Assembly (NCBI RefSeq): GCF_025567285.1
Contig: NZ_JAOQJT010000008.1
Span: 1-64,000 of the forward strand
Length of the DNA stretch: 64,000 nt
Source of the DNA: Coprococcus aceti
GTDB lineage: Bacteria; Bacillota; Clostridia; Lachnospirales; Lachnospiraceae
Direction: 5' to 3'
This document shows positions 1 through 9,166 of this stretch, one piece after another. Position numbers and translations under genes: made by a program. Within the stretch, counting starts at the first letter, position 1, and the number at the start of each line of letters is the position of its first letter. A model generated the notes under the pieces. It was not told the origin of the DNA. It saw only the letters and a program-made list of their open reading frames with translations, and ran no database searches.

Positions 1-766
1 AAATCTTGTGGAAAGCCTCGGCGGACTGGTAGCCGCATGAAAATGCAATACTTTCTATAGAAAGCTCAGATATGGTAAGCATATGCTGGGCTTTTGTTAT
101 GCGGAAATTCTGCAGGTATTTCACAGGACTCATCCCGGTGTACTGCTTGAACAGATCCGAGAAATAGCTCCTGTTGATGCCTACGTAATCCGACAGCTCC
201 TCCACCTTCATTGGCATACTGTAGTGGTTCTGGATATATGATATGGCATGGTTCACATATGCGTTTCCGGATGGAGTCTCCAGCTTGTCTTTTTGTGCAT
301 TTGCGATGACAGACAGAGCGAGGTAGAGCATGCCCATGAGCCTGAAGTGGTCTGCGTGATCCGAGGTGTTGTGAGCAAGCATATCAAATACGTACTTTTT
401 CAGTTTGTCGCCATCCTCGCAGGTGAATATAGGCTGGTTCTGGGTGAGCCCGATACTGCTCAGCGTGTCCTGGGCACATCTGCCAGAGAATCCGAACCAT
501 ACATAACGCCATGGATGGTGTTCGTCCGATATATATGTGGCGGGGGTGTCAGGTTCAATGAGGAAGCCCTGACCCTTTTTCAAATGATAGTGGGCTCCCT
601 TCACATAGAAGTCGCCCTCTCCCTCCAGCACGAAATGTATGAGGTAGAAGGTCTTGACCGCAGGACCTGCCTTATGAAGAGGCTCGGTTATTGAGTGACC
701 GAACACGTTCAGGTAGAGGTCTGTGTCATTTTCCTGAGGGAATTCCATTACGATCTTATTTTCCAT
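1..766 (-). CDS. AraC-family transcriptional regulator (3' end outside window)
   Basis: Reading the minus strand from the ATG at 764-766 gives an open frame to the window edge, at least 255 residues starting MENKIVMEFPQEND. The N-terminal half reads like an AraC cupin-type sensor domain (HFVLEGEGDFYVKG, then a HYHLKKGQGFLIEP turn). The C-terminal part is the double helix-turn-helix: VEELSDYVGINRSYFSDLFK, then YTGMSPVKYLQ, then ESIAFSCGYQSAEAFHKI. Only the last few tens of residues are missing. An AAGGA lies just upstream of the ATG. The gene is divergent from galK, so control of the galactose genes is plausible, but AraC regulators of this type sense many sugars and the ligand cannot be read from the sequence. 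Confidence 0.9.
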   Translation of the reverse strand, partial: MENKIVMEFPQENDTDLYLNVFGHSITEPLHKAGPAVKTFYLIHFVLEGEGDFYVKGAHYHLKKGQGFLIEPDTPATYISDEHHPWRYVWFGFSGRCAQDTLSSIGLTQNQPIFTCEDGDKLKKYVFDMLAHNTSDHADHFRLMGMLYLALSVIANAQKDKLETPSGNAYVNHAISYIQNHYSMPMKVEELSDYVGINRSYFSDLFKQYTGMSPVKYLQNFRITKAQHMLTISELSIESIAFSCGYQSAEAFHKI

Positions 767-1059
767 AATTTTTCCTTGATAAATATAATAGTAGATTTGG
801 CTGCCTGGCAATGTTATCAACCATGATAAGAATAACAGAACAGTGTACCGGGTGCAACAGATAAAATAAAACAATCTAACAAATGGACATATATTTGCAA
901 CGCTATGCCATGTTCAAAATCTGTATATTGTTATAGAATTATATTCACAAAGCAAGAAGCGCAACGGCGTAGCGCAGAAAATGTGCGCAATATGGACAAC
1001 AAAATAACGGACATTAAGAAAAAAATATAAAAAGATGGAGAAAGGTGGAGTTACGGACA
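767..1059. promoter_or_regulatory. Divergent AraC/galK intergenic region
   Basis: About 290 AT-rich bases lie between two divergent genes, so promoters in both directions are expected. A perfect palindrome TTATCA-ACCA-TGATAA at 814-829 is the best operator candidate for the adjacent regulator. AT-rich -10-like sequences occur around 930-950 upstream of galK, but no pair with good -35 spacing stands out. Confidence 0.45.
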
Positions 1060-2349
1060 ATGAAGAAAATCGCAGAATTAAAGGAAATTATCGCAGGTGG
1101 AGAGTTTGACGAGAAGCTTGCACAGATCTATCTCGACAAGGATATGATCCCATACAACAGGGAAAGATATGTAAAAGCTCTTGATAAATTTACAGAGTTA
1201 TTCGGAGATCAGGAGGTTGCTATCTACAGCGCTCCCGGAAGAAGTGAGGTGTGTGGAAACCATACAGACCATCAGAACGGACATGTACTTGCTACATCGA
1301 TCAACCTTGATGCCATAGCAATTGTGGCACCTAGAGAGGACGGCGTGATCGAGCTTGTGTCAGACGATATGCCTAAGGAAGTTATCAATGTAAATGATAT
1401 CGAGCAGGATCCTGCACTTGAGGGAACAACAACAGCGCTTATCAAGGGTGTTGTTGCAGGAATCAGAGACTACGGATTCAAGGTAGGCGGTTTCACAGCA
1501 TTTGTGACAAGCGATGTGCTCATGGGAGCTGGAATGTCATCATCAGCAGCATTTGAGAGCCTTATAGGAACTATCCTTTCAGGCCTCTACAATGACATGA
1601 AGGTTTCATCAGTTGATGTTGCAAAGATAGGACAGTACGCAGAGAACGTATACTTCGGCAAGCCATGCGGACTTATGGATCAGATGGCATGTGCAGTCGG
1701 AGGACTTATATATATCGACTTCTTCGACAAGGCTAATCCTGTCATCAAGCAGGTCCCAGTTGACTTTGAGGCTCACCAGTACAGCCTGTGTATCGTTGAC
1801 ACAAAGGGTTCACATGCAGACCTCACAGACGACTACGCAGCAATCCCTGCAGAGATGAAGCAGGTTGCAAATTACTTCGGCGAGGAACTCCTCAGCAGAG
1901 TTTCAGAGGAGGATTTCATCAGCAAGGTTGGTGAGATGAGAGCCAGCGGCAAGGTGAATGACAGAGCAGTCCTTCGTGCGCTTCACTTCTACACAGAGCA
2001 GGACAGAGTTGCAGAGGGTGTTGCAGCACTTGAGAATCAGGAATTTGACCATTTCCTCGATGTTATAAAGAGAAGCGGAGATTCATCATTCAAGCTTCTT
2101 CAGAATATATACAGCGCAAAGGATCCACTCACACAGAACGTATCAATAGCACTTGGATTCTCAGAGAAGTTCATCGGCGAGGATGGTGTGTGCAGAGTAC
2201 ACGGCGGCGGATTTGCCGGAACCATCCAGGCATTTGTCAAGAATGCGGCTGTTGCTGAGTACAAGAAGAACATAGAGTCGATCTTCGGAGAGGGCGCATG
2301 CCACGTCCTCAAGGTAAGACCTTACGGCGGAATCAAGGTAGTTGAATAG
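1060..2349 (+). CDS. galK: Galactokinase
   Basis: Phosphorylates galactose to galactose-1-phosphate, the first Leloir step, in the cytoplasm. The 429-residue product has the galactokinase signature PGRSEVCGNHTDHQNGHVLA near the N-terminus, the GHMP ATP-binding loop GAGMSSSAAFESLIG, and a C-terminal GGGFAGT loop. An upstream in-frame GTG at 1045 lies inside the ribosome binding site GGTGGAG, so the ATG at 1060, nine bases after that site, is the better start. The stop codon overlaps the left terminal repeat of the palindromic element that follows. galT and galE come next on the same strand. Confidence 0.96.
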   Translation: MKKIAELKEIIAGGEFDEKLAQIYLDKDMIPYNRERYVKALDKFTELFGDQEVAIYSAPGRSEVCGNHTDHQNGHVLATSINLDAIAIVAPREDGVIELVSDDMPKEVINVNDIEQDPALEGTTTALIKGVVAGIRDYGFKVGGFTAFVTSDVLMGAGMSSSAAFESLIGTILSGLYNDMKVSSVDVAKIGQYAENVYFGKPCGLMDQMACAVGGLIYIDFFDKANPVIKQVPVDFEAHQYSLCIVDTKGSHADLTDDYAAIPAEMKQVANYFGEELLSRVSEEDFISKVGEMRASGKVNDRAVLRALHFYTEQDRVAEGVAALENQEFDHFLDVIKRSGDSSFKLLQNIYSAKDPLTQNVSIALGFSEKFIGEDGVCRVHGGGFAGTIQAFVKNAAVAEYKKNIESIFGEGACHVLKVRPYGGIKVVE

Positions 2350-2593
2350 ATATTTGCGAAACATGACAGTGTATAGTGTTTGAGGCAATTTAACATACCA
2401 ATCAGGGGTCGTTTCCACTTAACTCAGCCTGCAGCGCATGTAACAGCTGGCTTGCCAGCTGTTGTGGGTAATAGTCAATGCTGATTTTTTAGCATTGACT
2501 ATTACCTAAGGACCGGCGGCCTCGTATTCCCCTGATTTGGTAATGTTAAATTACCTCAAACATAATACAGGTTTATGGGTTTCGCAAATATCT
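2348..2593. repeat. 246-bp palindromic element with 15-bp terminal inverted repeats
   Basis: The ends are perfect inverted repeats: AGATATTTGCGAAAC at 2348-2362 and GTTTCGCAAATATCT at 2579-2593. Inside, 2378-2408 pairs with 2529-2561 (about 30 bp, one mismatch and two bulges). There are two internal perfect hairpins: AACAGCTGGC/GCCAGCTGTT (2442-2463) and a 16-bp stem at 2467-2482/2491-2506 with a T-rich 8-base loop. No open frame of note is present. The structure fits either a non-autonomous transposable element (MITE-like) or a strongly folded RNA within the gal transcript. The left repeat contains the last two bases of galK's stop codon. Confidence 0.75.
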
Positions 2594-2637
2594 GTGCGAG
2601 AAAAATATAAGGATATGTAGAAAGAAGGGTTACAACC

Positions 2638-4146
2638 ATGATAGATACAAATATCAAGCAGCTCGTTGAGTACGGAATTGCAAATGAGCTGATAGAGGAA
2701 GAGGATAGAATATATACGACCAACACCATCCTCGAGATGCTGAAGAAGGACAGCTACGAGGAGCCGGGTGAGGTGCCAGCTATAGATACACCGGAAAAAC
2801 TTGAGGAGTGTCTCAAGGGTATCCTGGATTACGCAGTTGAGAACGGACTTATCGCAGAGGATTCAGTTGTTCTCAGAGACCTGTTCGATACGAAGATCAT
2901 GAACGCACTGGTTCCAAAGCCAAGCCAGATCATAAAGACATTCAGAGAGAAGTATGCAAAGTCCCCAGAGGAGGCAACAGACTTCTATTATAAGCTCAGC
3001 AGAGCAACAGATTATATAAGAACATACAGAGTTGCAAGGGACATCAAGTGGGTAAAGCCTACAGAGTATGGTGATATCGACATCACCATCAACCTTTCAA
3101 AGCCTGAGAAGGATCCGAAGATGATTGCCCTTGCTAAGACCATGTCACAGTCATCATATCCAAAGTGCCAGCTGTGTATGGAGAACGAGGGATATGCGGG
3201 AAGGATCAACCATCCTGCAAGAGAGAACCACAGGATCATCCCTATAGAGGTAAATGGTAGCAAGTGGGGATTCCAGTATTCTCCATATGTATACTACAAT
3301 GAGCACTGTATCGTGTTTAACGGACAGCACATCCCTATGAAGATAGAAAAGGCTACATTCCAGAAACTCTTTTCATTTGTTGGACAGTTCCCACATTACT
3401 TCCTGGGATCAAATGCAGACCTTCCTATAGTAGGTGGATCTATCCTCACACACGATCACTTCCAGGGCGGACGTTATACATTTGCCATGACAAAGGCACC
3501 TGTTGAGACAAAGATTACATTTGCAGGATATGAGGATGTTGAGGCAGGAATCGTGAAGTGGCCTATGTCAGTCATCAGACTTGACGGAGAGAATCCGGAC
3601 AGAATCATAGATCTTGCTGACAAGATCCTCGGTGCATGGAGAGGTTACACAGATGAGGATGCGTACATATTCGCTGAGACAGACGGCGAGCCACACAACA
3701 CCATCACTCCTATCGCAAGGATGAGAGATGGCAAGTACGAGATGGACTTAGTTCTTCGTAACAACATCACCACAGAGGAGCATCCACTTGGTCTCTATCA
3801 TCCATGGGAGCAGTACCACAACATCAAGAAGGAGAACATCGGACTCATCGAGGTAATGGGACTTGCGGTACTTCCTGCAAGACTCAAGGGCGAGATGGAA
3901 GAGCTGGCAGAGGTTCTTGTGGCAGGTGGAGACATCAAGGCTCATGAGAATATCGCAAAGCATTACGACTGGGTACAGACTTTCATTGGAAAGTACGACA
4001 TAAATGCAGACAACGTACACAAGATCCTTCAGGATGAGATCGGCGATGTATTCGCAAAGATCCTTGAGTGTGCAGGCGTTTACAAGAGAGATGAGGCCGG
4101 AAAGGCTGCATTCCTCAAGTTCGTAGATTATGTGAATGCACAGTAA
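2638..4146 (+). CDS. galT: UDP-glucose--hexose-1-phosphate uridylyltransferase (class II GalT)
   Basis: Transfers UMP from UDP-glucose to galactose-1-phosphate, giving UDP-galactose and glucose-1-phosphate. The 502-residue length and sequence match the Firmicutes class II GalT family, which differs from the shorter E. coli type. Supporting motifs are SSYPKCQLCMENEGYAGR, the SILTHDHFQGGRYTF segment with the conserved histidines, and LYHPWEQYHNIKKENIGLIEVMG near the C-terminus. AGAAGGG precedes the ATG by about nine bases. The gene lies between galK and galE, separated from galK by the palindromic element. Confidence 0.96.
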   Translation: MIDTNIKQLVEYGIANELIEEEDRIYTTNTILEMLKKDSYEEPGEVPAIDTPEKLEECLKGILDYAVENGLIAEDSVVLRDLFDTKIMNALVPKPSQIIKTFREKYAKSPEEATDFYYKLSRATDYIRTYRVARDIKWVKPTEYGDIDITINLSKPEKDPKMIALAKTMSQSSYPKCQLCMENEGYAGRINHPARENHRIIPIEVNGSKWGFQYSPYVYYNEHCIVFNGQHIPMKIEKATFQKLFSFVGQFPHYFLGSNADLPIVGGSILTHDHFQGGRYTFAMTKAPVETKITFAGYEDVEAGIVKWPMSVIRLDGENPDRIIDLADKILGAWRGYTDEDAYIFAETDGEPHNTITPIARMRDGKYEMDLVLRNNITTEEHPLGLYHPWEQYHNIKKENIGLIEVMGLAVLPARLKGEMEELAEVLVAGGDIKAHENIAKHYDWVQTFIGKYDINADNVHKILQDEIGDVFAKILECAGVYKRDEAGKAAFLKFVDYVNAQ

Positions 4147-4401
4147 TATAGTGTGCACTAAAAATGCAATAATATATGTGTATCTGTGACAGACGTATTC
4201 CATAACTAATATTTATTAATGCCACATTTTATTGTGCATAACAGGATGTAGTGGTATAGTGTTGGAGAAAACGTCATTGCAAAATAAAAATGTTTATAAA
4301 CTGGTGATCGACATTTGCGCAAGACATGAACAGTGCCCCCAAAAAGCACAGGTGTCCGGCAGATGGTTATGAATCACAGTATCATAAAGGAGGAAAACAT
4401 T
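4147..4401. promoter_or_regulatory. galT-galE intergenic spacer
   Basis: A 255-base AT-rich spacer with no convincing open frame. I see no strong terminator. The stretch 4310-4335 (ACATTTGCGC then AAGACATGAACAGTG) resembles the left end of the 2348-2593 palindrome, allowing small insertions. A strong AAAGGAGG lies before the galE start. Confidence 0.3.
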
Positions 4402-5418
4402 ATGAAGATTTTAGTAACAGGCGGAGCAGGTTATATAGGAAGTCATACATGTGTTGAGCTGCTTAATGCAGGCTACGAGGTAGTAATTCTCGACAACCTT
4501 TACAATGCCAGCGAGAAGGCAGTCGACAGAATCAAGGAGATAACAGGAAAGGATCTCACATTCTACAAGGCAGATATCCTTGACAAGGAAGCTATGGACA
4601 AGATATTTGCAGATGAGAAGCCTGACTGTGTAATACATTTTGCAGGACTCAAGGCAGTTGGTGAATCAGTTGTAAAGCCACTTGAGTACTATCAGAACAA
4701 CATCACAGGAACTCTTAATCTGTGCGAGGTTATGAGAAAGAACGGATGCAAGAACATCATCTTCTCATCATCAGCTACAGTATACGGCAATCCTGCATTT
4801 ATCCCTATCACGGAGGAGTGCCCAAAGGGAACACCTACGAACCCATATGGCTGGACAAAGTGGATGATCGAGCAGATCCTCACAGACCTCCACACAGCAG
4901 ATCCAGAGTGGAATGTAATTCTTCTCCGTTACTTCAACCCAATCGGAGCTCATAAGAGCGGACTTATCGGAGAGGATCCAAAGGGTATTCCTAACAACCT
5001 TCTTCCATATGTTGCACAGGTTGCAATCGGAAAGCTTCAGAGCGTTGGAGTATTTGGCAATGATTACGACACACCGGATGGAACAGGTGTGAGAGATTAC
5101 ATCCATGTAGTAGACCTTGCAGTTGGACATGTAAAGGCTATCAACAAGATCAAGGAGAATCCTGGAGTTAAGGTATACAACCTTGGAACAGGAAATGGCT
5201 ACAGTGTCCTTGATGTTATCAAGGCGTTCAGCAAGGCCTGTGGACATGACGTTCCATATGTGATCAAGAAGAGACGTCCTGGAGATATTGCAACATGCTA
5301 CTCAGACGCTTCACTTGCCAAGAAGGAGCTTGGCTGGGAGGCTCAGTACGGAATCGACGAGATGTGTGCTGATTCATGGAAGTGGCAGTCGATGAATCCA
5401 AATGGATATAATGACTAA
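4402..5418 (+). CDS. galE: UDP-glucose 4-epimerase
   Basis: Interconverts UDP-galactose and UDP-glucose with bound NAD. The 338-residue product starts MKILVTGGAGYIGSHT, the Rossmann glycine-rich loop, and has the SDR serine SSSATVYG followed by the catalytic YGWTK. An in-frame ATG at 4333 would add 23 residues, but the GalE fold begins at 4402 and AAAGGAGG sits at 4387-4394, so 4402 is chosen. It ends the galK-galT-galE set; its product also feeds the galactofuranose genes downstream (glf, GlfT2-like). Confidence 0.97.
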   Translation: MKILVTGGAGYIGSHTCVELLNAGYEVVILDNLYNASEKAVDRIKEITGKDLTFYKADILDKEAMDKIFADEKPDCVIHFAGLKAVGESVVKPLEYYQNNITGTLNLCEVMRKNGCKNIIFSSSATVYGNPAFIPITEECPKGTPTNPYGWTKWMIEQILTDLHTADPEWNVILLRYFNPIGAHKSGLIGEDPKGIPNNLLPYVAQVAIGKLQSVGVFGNDYDTPDGTGVRDYIHVVDLAVGHVKAINKIKENPGVKVYNLGTGNGYSVLDVIKAFSKACGHDVPYVIKKRRPGDIATCYSDASLAKKELGWEAQYGIDEMCADSWKWQSMNPNGYND

Positions 5419-5446
5419 TTCCAAAATATAAATAACATAAAGCAGC

Positions 5447-5500
5447 AGAGCACCGACAAATACTATATATAATCAGATGTAGATTTGCCGGTGCTCTTTT
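5447..5500 (+). terminator. Rho-independent terminator after galE
   Basis: AGAGCACCGACAAAT at 5447-5461 pairs with ATTTGCCGGTGCTCT, giving a long stem with one mismatch, then TTTT. It closes the gal transcript before the glycan operon promoter. Confidence 0.85.
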
Positions 5501-5507
5501 CTGTGTA

Positions 5508-5536
5508 TTGACTTTTTAAAAGAGACGTTGTATAAG
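5508..5536 (+). promoter_or_regulatory. Sigma-A-type promoter of the glycan operon
   Basis: TTGACT at 5508-5513, a 17-base spacer, and TATAAG at 5531-5536. It lies just after the galE terminator and about 80 bases before the first glycosyltransferase. Confidence 0.7.
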
Positions 5537-5617
5537 TAAGTAAACTACGCTTTCTGCGGTCTTTGTTAATTATGCCCTTTTTTAGGGCTTTATCAGATGG
5601 AAATGGGTGTTTGACAT

Positions 5618-6403
5618 ATGAGACTAGAAATACTGCTTTCGTGTATGAACCTTCAGGATGAGGATATCATAACGAAATCCCATATAGAGTCCGACACGAT
5701 CATAGTCAACCAGTGTGGATATGATGGGTACAATGAATATGACAGGAACGGACATAAGACAAGAATTTTTTCGGTGAATGACAAGGGTCTTACCAAGAGC
5801 AGGAACTATGCTATAAAGCATTCCGAGGCGGATGTGTGTCTGCTGTGTGATGACGATGAGGTGTTCAGCAGGAATTACGAAGAAGGGATACTGACTGCGT
5901 ACAGAGATCTGCCAGAGGCGGATGTCATCATATTCAACATAGGCAACAGACCTGCCCATTGGGGCGACATGCCTAAGAAGCTTGGATATCTGGATCTCAT
6001 GCATGTGGCATCCTGGCAGATATCATTCAAGAGAGAGAGCATAGTCAATAATAATGTATATTTTGATGAGCACATGGGTGCGGGCTCGGGCAACGGAGCT
6101 GAAGAGGAATTCAGATTCCTCACGGATTGCAGGAAGAACGGACTTGCAATATATTATGTACCATTTGTCATAGCGGATGTTGCGCAGACAAAGTCAACAT
6201 GGTTTAAGGGGTATAACGAAGAATTTTTCATAAACAGAGGTAATACGACAAGATACATCATGGGTTATGTACCGGCGGTATTGTACGCAGCGTATTACAG
6301 CATAAGGAAGAGACATCAGTTTGACAGTGATATATCATGGTTTAAGGCCTTCAGACTTATTATGAAGGGAATACATGAGAACAGGTTAGGGAAGAAGAAA
6401 TGA
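5618..6403 (+). CDS. Glycosyltransferase, GT2-like
   Basis: A 261-residue soluble protein that resembles GT-A fold glycosyltransferases. Visible features are a diphosphate-binding acidic run LLCDDDEVF (DxD-type), NDKGLTKSRNYAIKHS as in GT2 nucleotide-binding regions, and GAGSGNGAEEEFRFLTD, which fits the general-base segment. The N-terminal strand is less typical than in the next gene. Its stop overlaps the next start by four bases (ATGA), so the two are translationally coupled. First gene of the surface-glycan operon; donor and acceptor cannot be told from sequence. The upstream ribosome binding site is weak. Confidence 0.8.
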   Translation: MRLEILLSCMNLQDEDIITKSHIESDTIIVNQCGYDGYNEYDRNGHKTRIFSVNDKGLTKSRNYAIKHSEADVCLLCDDDEVFSRNYEEGILTAYRDLPEADVIIFNIGNRPAHWGDMPKKLGYLDLMHVASWQISFKRESIVNNNVYFDEHMGAGSGNGAEEEFRFLTDCRKNGLAIYYVPFVIADVAQTKSTWFKGYNEEFFINRGNTTRYIMGYVPAVLYAAYYSIRKRHQFDSDISWFKAFRLIMKGIHENRLGKKK

Positions 6404-7431
6404 GTGAAAAAATATTAAGTGTGATAATTCCGTCTTACAACAGCAAGCCATATCTTGACAAATGTCTTGGATCACTTGTTGTTCCGGAGCTTATGGACAA
6501 AATAGACGTGATAGTGGTAAACGATGGCTCGACAGACGGCAGTGAGAGTATATGTGAGGAGTACATTGAGAAGTATCCTGACAGCTATTCACTTATTAAT
6601 AAGGAGAACGGAGGACATGGCTCAGCGATAAATGCCGGAGCTGAGAAGGCCAGGGGCAGATACATGAAGGTGCTTGACGCCGACGACTGGTTTCTCACAG
6701 AGAGTATTCCTGAGTTTATAGGAAAGCTCGAGAATGCCAGTGCGGATGTTGTTCTGACATGTCACCACACCATCAATATAACAACAGGGGAGATAAAGAA
6801 CTGGAGATGTTTCCCTGATGAATTCGACAGAGAATATACTATGGAAGAGGTCATGTCAGACTGGAAAAAATTTGACAGAAGCCTCACATTCCATGGAATA
6901 ACATATAGAACACAGTTTTACCGTGAGAATGGAGTCAGACTTGCAGAAAAAGTATTCTACGAGGATCACGAATATGCGACATATCCATGCTGCTTGGCAA
7001 AAACCATACTGCCACTCGATATGTTCGTGTACGAGTACAGGATCGGGGATGTGTCCCAGAGCGTATCCGCGCAGAATCAGTTCAAGAGAATCGACCATAC
7101 CAAGATGGTCATAGTAAAGATGCTCAAGAACAGAGATGACATCTCGGAGCAGTGGGCTCTTGAATACTGCGACAAGAAGATACATCTTCTTCTGCTGAGC
7201 TTCATGGTAACTTCCATGCTATGCGATTCCGACAGAAAGAGAGGTGTTGCACGGGTAGATCAGCTTATGAGTTATATAGTCAAGAGAGACAGACACGTCG
7301 TTGATATGACATTGAAGCATTATAAGATACTTAAGCTTCTGAATGCTGCGCATGTGGGTCTGGAAGGCTACAACAAAATGCTTAATTCAAAGCTTTACAA
7401 CAAGGTAAGGCACAATAAGAGTTTTGAATAG
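6400..7431 (+). CDS. Glycosyltransferase family 2
   Basis: A 343-residue GT2 enzyme with a classical N-terminal domain: LSVIIPSYNSKPYLDKCL, VVNDGSTDGS, ENGGHGSAINAG and the metal-binding DADDWF. The C-terminal half is helical and specific to the subgroup. It starts inside the stop of the preceding glycosyltransferase. It presumably adds one sugar to the lipid-linked glycan exported by the ABC transporter just downstream; the sugar is unknown. Confidence 0.93.
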   Translation: MSEKILSVIIPSYNSKPYLDKCLGSLVVPELMDKIDVIVVNDGSTDGSESICEEYIEKYPDSYSLINKENGGHGSAINAGAEKARGRYMKVLDADDWFLTESIPEFIGKLENASADVVLTCHHTINITTGEIKNWRCFPDEFDREYTMEEVMSDWKKFDRSLTFHGITYRTQFYRENGVRLAEKVFYEDHEYATYPCCLAKTILPLDMFVYEYRIGDVSQSVSAQNQFKRIDHTKMVIVKMLKNRDDISEQWALEYCDKKIHLLLLSFMVTSMLCDSDRKRGVARVDQLMSYIVKRDRHVVDMTLKHYKILKLLNAAHVGLEGYNKMLNSKLYNKVRHNKSFE

Positions 7432-7456
7432 ATTTACTATGGAGGATTAACGAAAA

Positions 7457-8245
7457 ATGAAAGTAAAAAGCGGAAGCTTTTTAGAAGTTTTTAATTATAA
7501 AGATCTTTTAAATCAGCTTGTTTCAAGAGATATAAAGTTAAAGTATAGAAGAAGTTTTCTTGGATATGTGTGGAGTATCCTGAACCCATTGCTCATCATG
7601 ATCGTAATGGTTATCGTATTCTCCAAGATGTTCAACAGATCGATACCACACTTCCCTGTGTACCTTTTTGCAGGACGTATACTGTACGAATTTGTAATAG
7701 GTGCATGTGGTAAGGCACTTGGAAGTATAACAGATAATTCGTCACTGCTTAAGAAAACGTATGTGTCAAAGTTTATGTTCCCGCTGGCAAAGATCACAAG
7801 CTCACTTGTTGACTGCCTGTTTTCACTGGGAGCGTTTCTTATCGTTATCATATTCACACGTTCACCATTTTACTGGACGATGCTGTTGTTCCCATTCATA
7901 TTCCTTCAGGCCTATATATTTGCCTGCGGATTGGGCTTTTTTCTTGCACAGCTCCATGTATTCTTCAGAGATACAAGATATATATGGAATGCGGTCACCA
8001 CAGCGTGGATGTACTGTTCAGCGATATTCTATCCTATAGATATGCTGCCAGACTGGTTGAAGTTACTTGTGAATTACTTCAACCCACTGTATGTATATAT
8101 CAAGCAGTTTAGATGCATAGCGCATCAGGGAGTGATGCCTGATCTCACTACTATCGGTCTCGGATTCCTCTATGCATTCTTTTTCTTTGGACTGGGAGTG
8201 CTGTGTTTCAAGAAGAATCAGGACAAGTTCATTCTGTATATTTAG
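7457..8245 (+). CDS. Polysaccharide ABC exporter, permease subunit (Wzm/TagG-like)
   Basis: The 262-residue membrane protein opens with a short cytoplasmic segment, FNYKDLLNQLVSRDIKLKYRRSFLGYVWSILNP, typical of ABC-2 permeases of the Wzm/TagG family. About six transmembrane segments follow (for example LLIMIVMVIVFSKMF and the segments around residues 110-165 and 230-250). GGAGG precedes the ATG. It pairs with the ATPase that follows and should flip a completed lipid-linked glycan across the membrane. Confidence 0.93.
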   Translation: MKVKSGSFLEVFNYKDLLNQLVSRDIKLKYRRSFLGYVWSILNPLLIMIVMVIVFSKMFNRSIPHFPVYLFAGRILYEFVIGACGKALGSITDNSSLLKKTYVSKFMFPLAKITSSLVDCLFSLGAFLIVIIFTRSPFYWTMLLFPFIFLQAYIFACGLGFFLAQLHVFFRDTRYIWNAVTTAWMYCSAIFYPIDMLPDWLKLLVNYFNPLYVYIKQFRCIAHQGVMPDLTTIGLGFLYAFFFFGLGVLCFKKNQDKFILYI

Positions 8246-8257
8246 GAGGTGTGGCAG

Positions 8258-9118
8258 TTGGCTAACGTAGAAGAGAAAAAGAACGAACTTGATGATAAGA
8301 AGATTTTCACCTCAAATGCACAGCGTACAACAACTGTGGCAAAGGGTGAGACCATTATAGAGCTCAAGGATGTGACCATAAGATTCAACAAGAACAATCT
8401 GAAGGTGGACAATCTGAAAGAGTATTTTATAAGACTTGTGACAAAACAGTTGATGTTCCAGGAGTTCATAGCGTTAAAGGACATCAATCTTGATATAAAG
8501 AAGGGCGAGGCGTGGGGCTTCCTTGGAACCAATGGTGCCGGAAAATCCACCCTGCTCAAGGTAGTCAGCAGAATATTGAAGCCTGCCAGCGGTACTGTTA
8601 AGGTATCGGGAACTGTGGCAGCCCTCATAGAGCTTGGAGCCGGAATCGATCCACAGCTCACGGCCCGTGAGAATATATTTCTCAACGGAACTCTGCTGGG
8701 ATATTCAAAGGCATTTATAGAGTCAAAGTTTGACGATATAGTTGAGTTTTCAGAGTTGCAGGATTTCCTTGACTCTCCGGTCAAGAACTTTTCTTCAGGT
8801 ATGAAGACCAGACTTGCATTTTCCATAGCGACGGCGGTTGAGCCGGATATTCTCATTGCGGATGAGATACTTGCTGTAGGTGATATGCGATTCAAGAAGA
8901 AGTGTGCGGCCAAGATGACTGCCATGCTGGAGGATGGAACGACCCTGCTGTATGTATCCCACAACATAGCTGCTGTCAAGAAGCAGTGTAACAAGGCTAT
9001 GTGGCTGGATCATGGAAATGTAGTTATGGTGGGAGATGCCGATACGGTATGCGATGCATTCAAGGCCGAGATGGATGCACCTGCACCGGCAAAGGCCCAG
9101 AGCAAGGACAAGAAATAA
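8258..9118 (+). CDS. Polysaccharide ABC exporter, ATPase subunit (Wzt/TagH-like)
   Basis: ATP-binding partner of the preceding permease. It has a Walker A GTNGAGKST, the family-typical GTVAALIELGAGIDPQLTARENI, an ABC signature NFSSGMKTRLAFS, and Walker B DILIADEILAVGD. There is no long C-terminal carbohydrate-binding domain, so it resembles TagH or short Wzt forms (286 residues). Frame and spacing suggest initiation at TTG 8258, eight bases after AGGAGG (8244-8249). The in-frame GTG at 8249 overlaps that ribosome binding site and is unlikely. The glycan operon continues downstream. Confidence 0.93.
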   Translation: MANVEEKKNELDDKKIFTSNAQRTTTVAKGETIIELKDVTIRFNKNNLKVDNLKEYFIRLVTKQLMFQEFIALKDINLDIKKGEAWGFLGTNGAGKSTLLKVVSRILKPASGTVKVSGTVAALIELGAGIDPQLTARENIFLNGTLLGYSKAFIESKFDDIVEFSELQDFLDSPVKNFSSGMKTRLAFSIATAVEPDILIADEILAVGDMRFKKKCAAKMTAMLEDGTTLLYVSHNIAAVKKQCNKAMWLDHGNVVMVGDADTVCDAFKAEMDAPAPAKAQSKDKK

Positions 9119-9166
9119 CAAGAAATCAGGCAAGATGTTTGATATACAACACAGGAGGATTGGATA

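Noticed and set aside
8242..8994. 250-codon open frame on the minus strand
   Set aside because: Antisense to the Wzt-like ATPase with intact Walker motifs.
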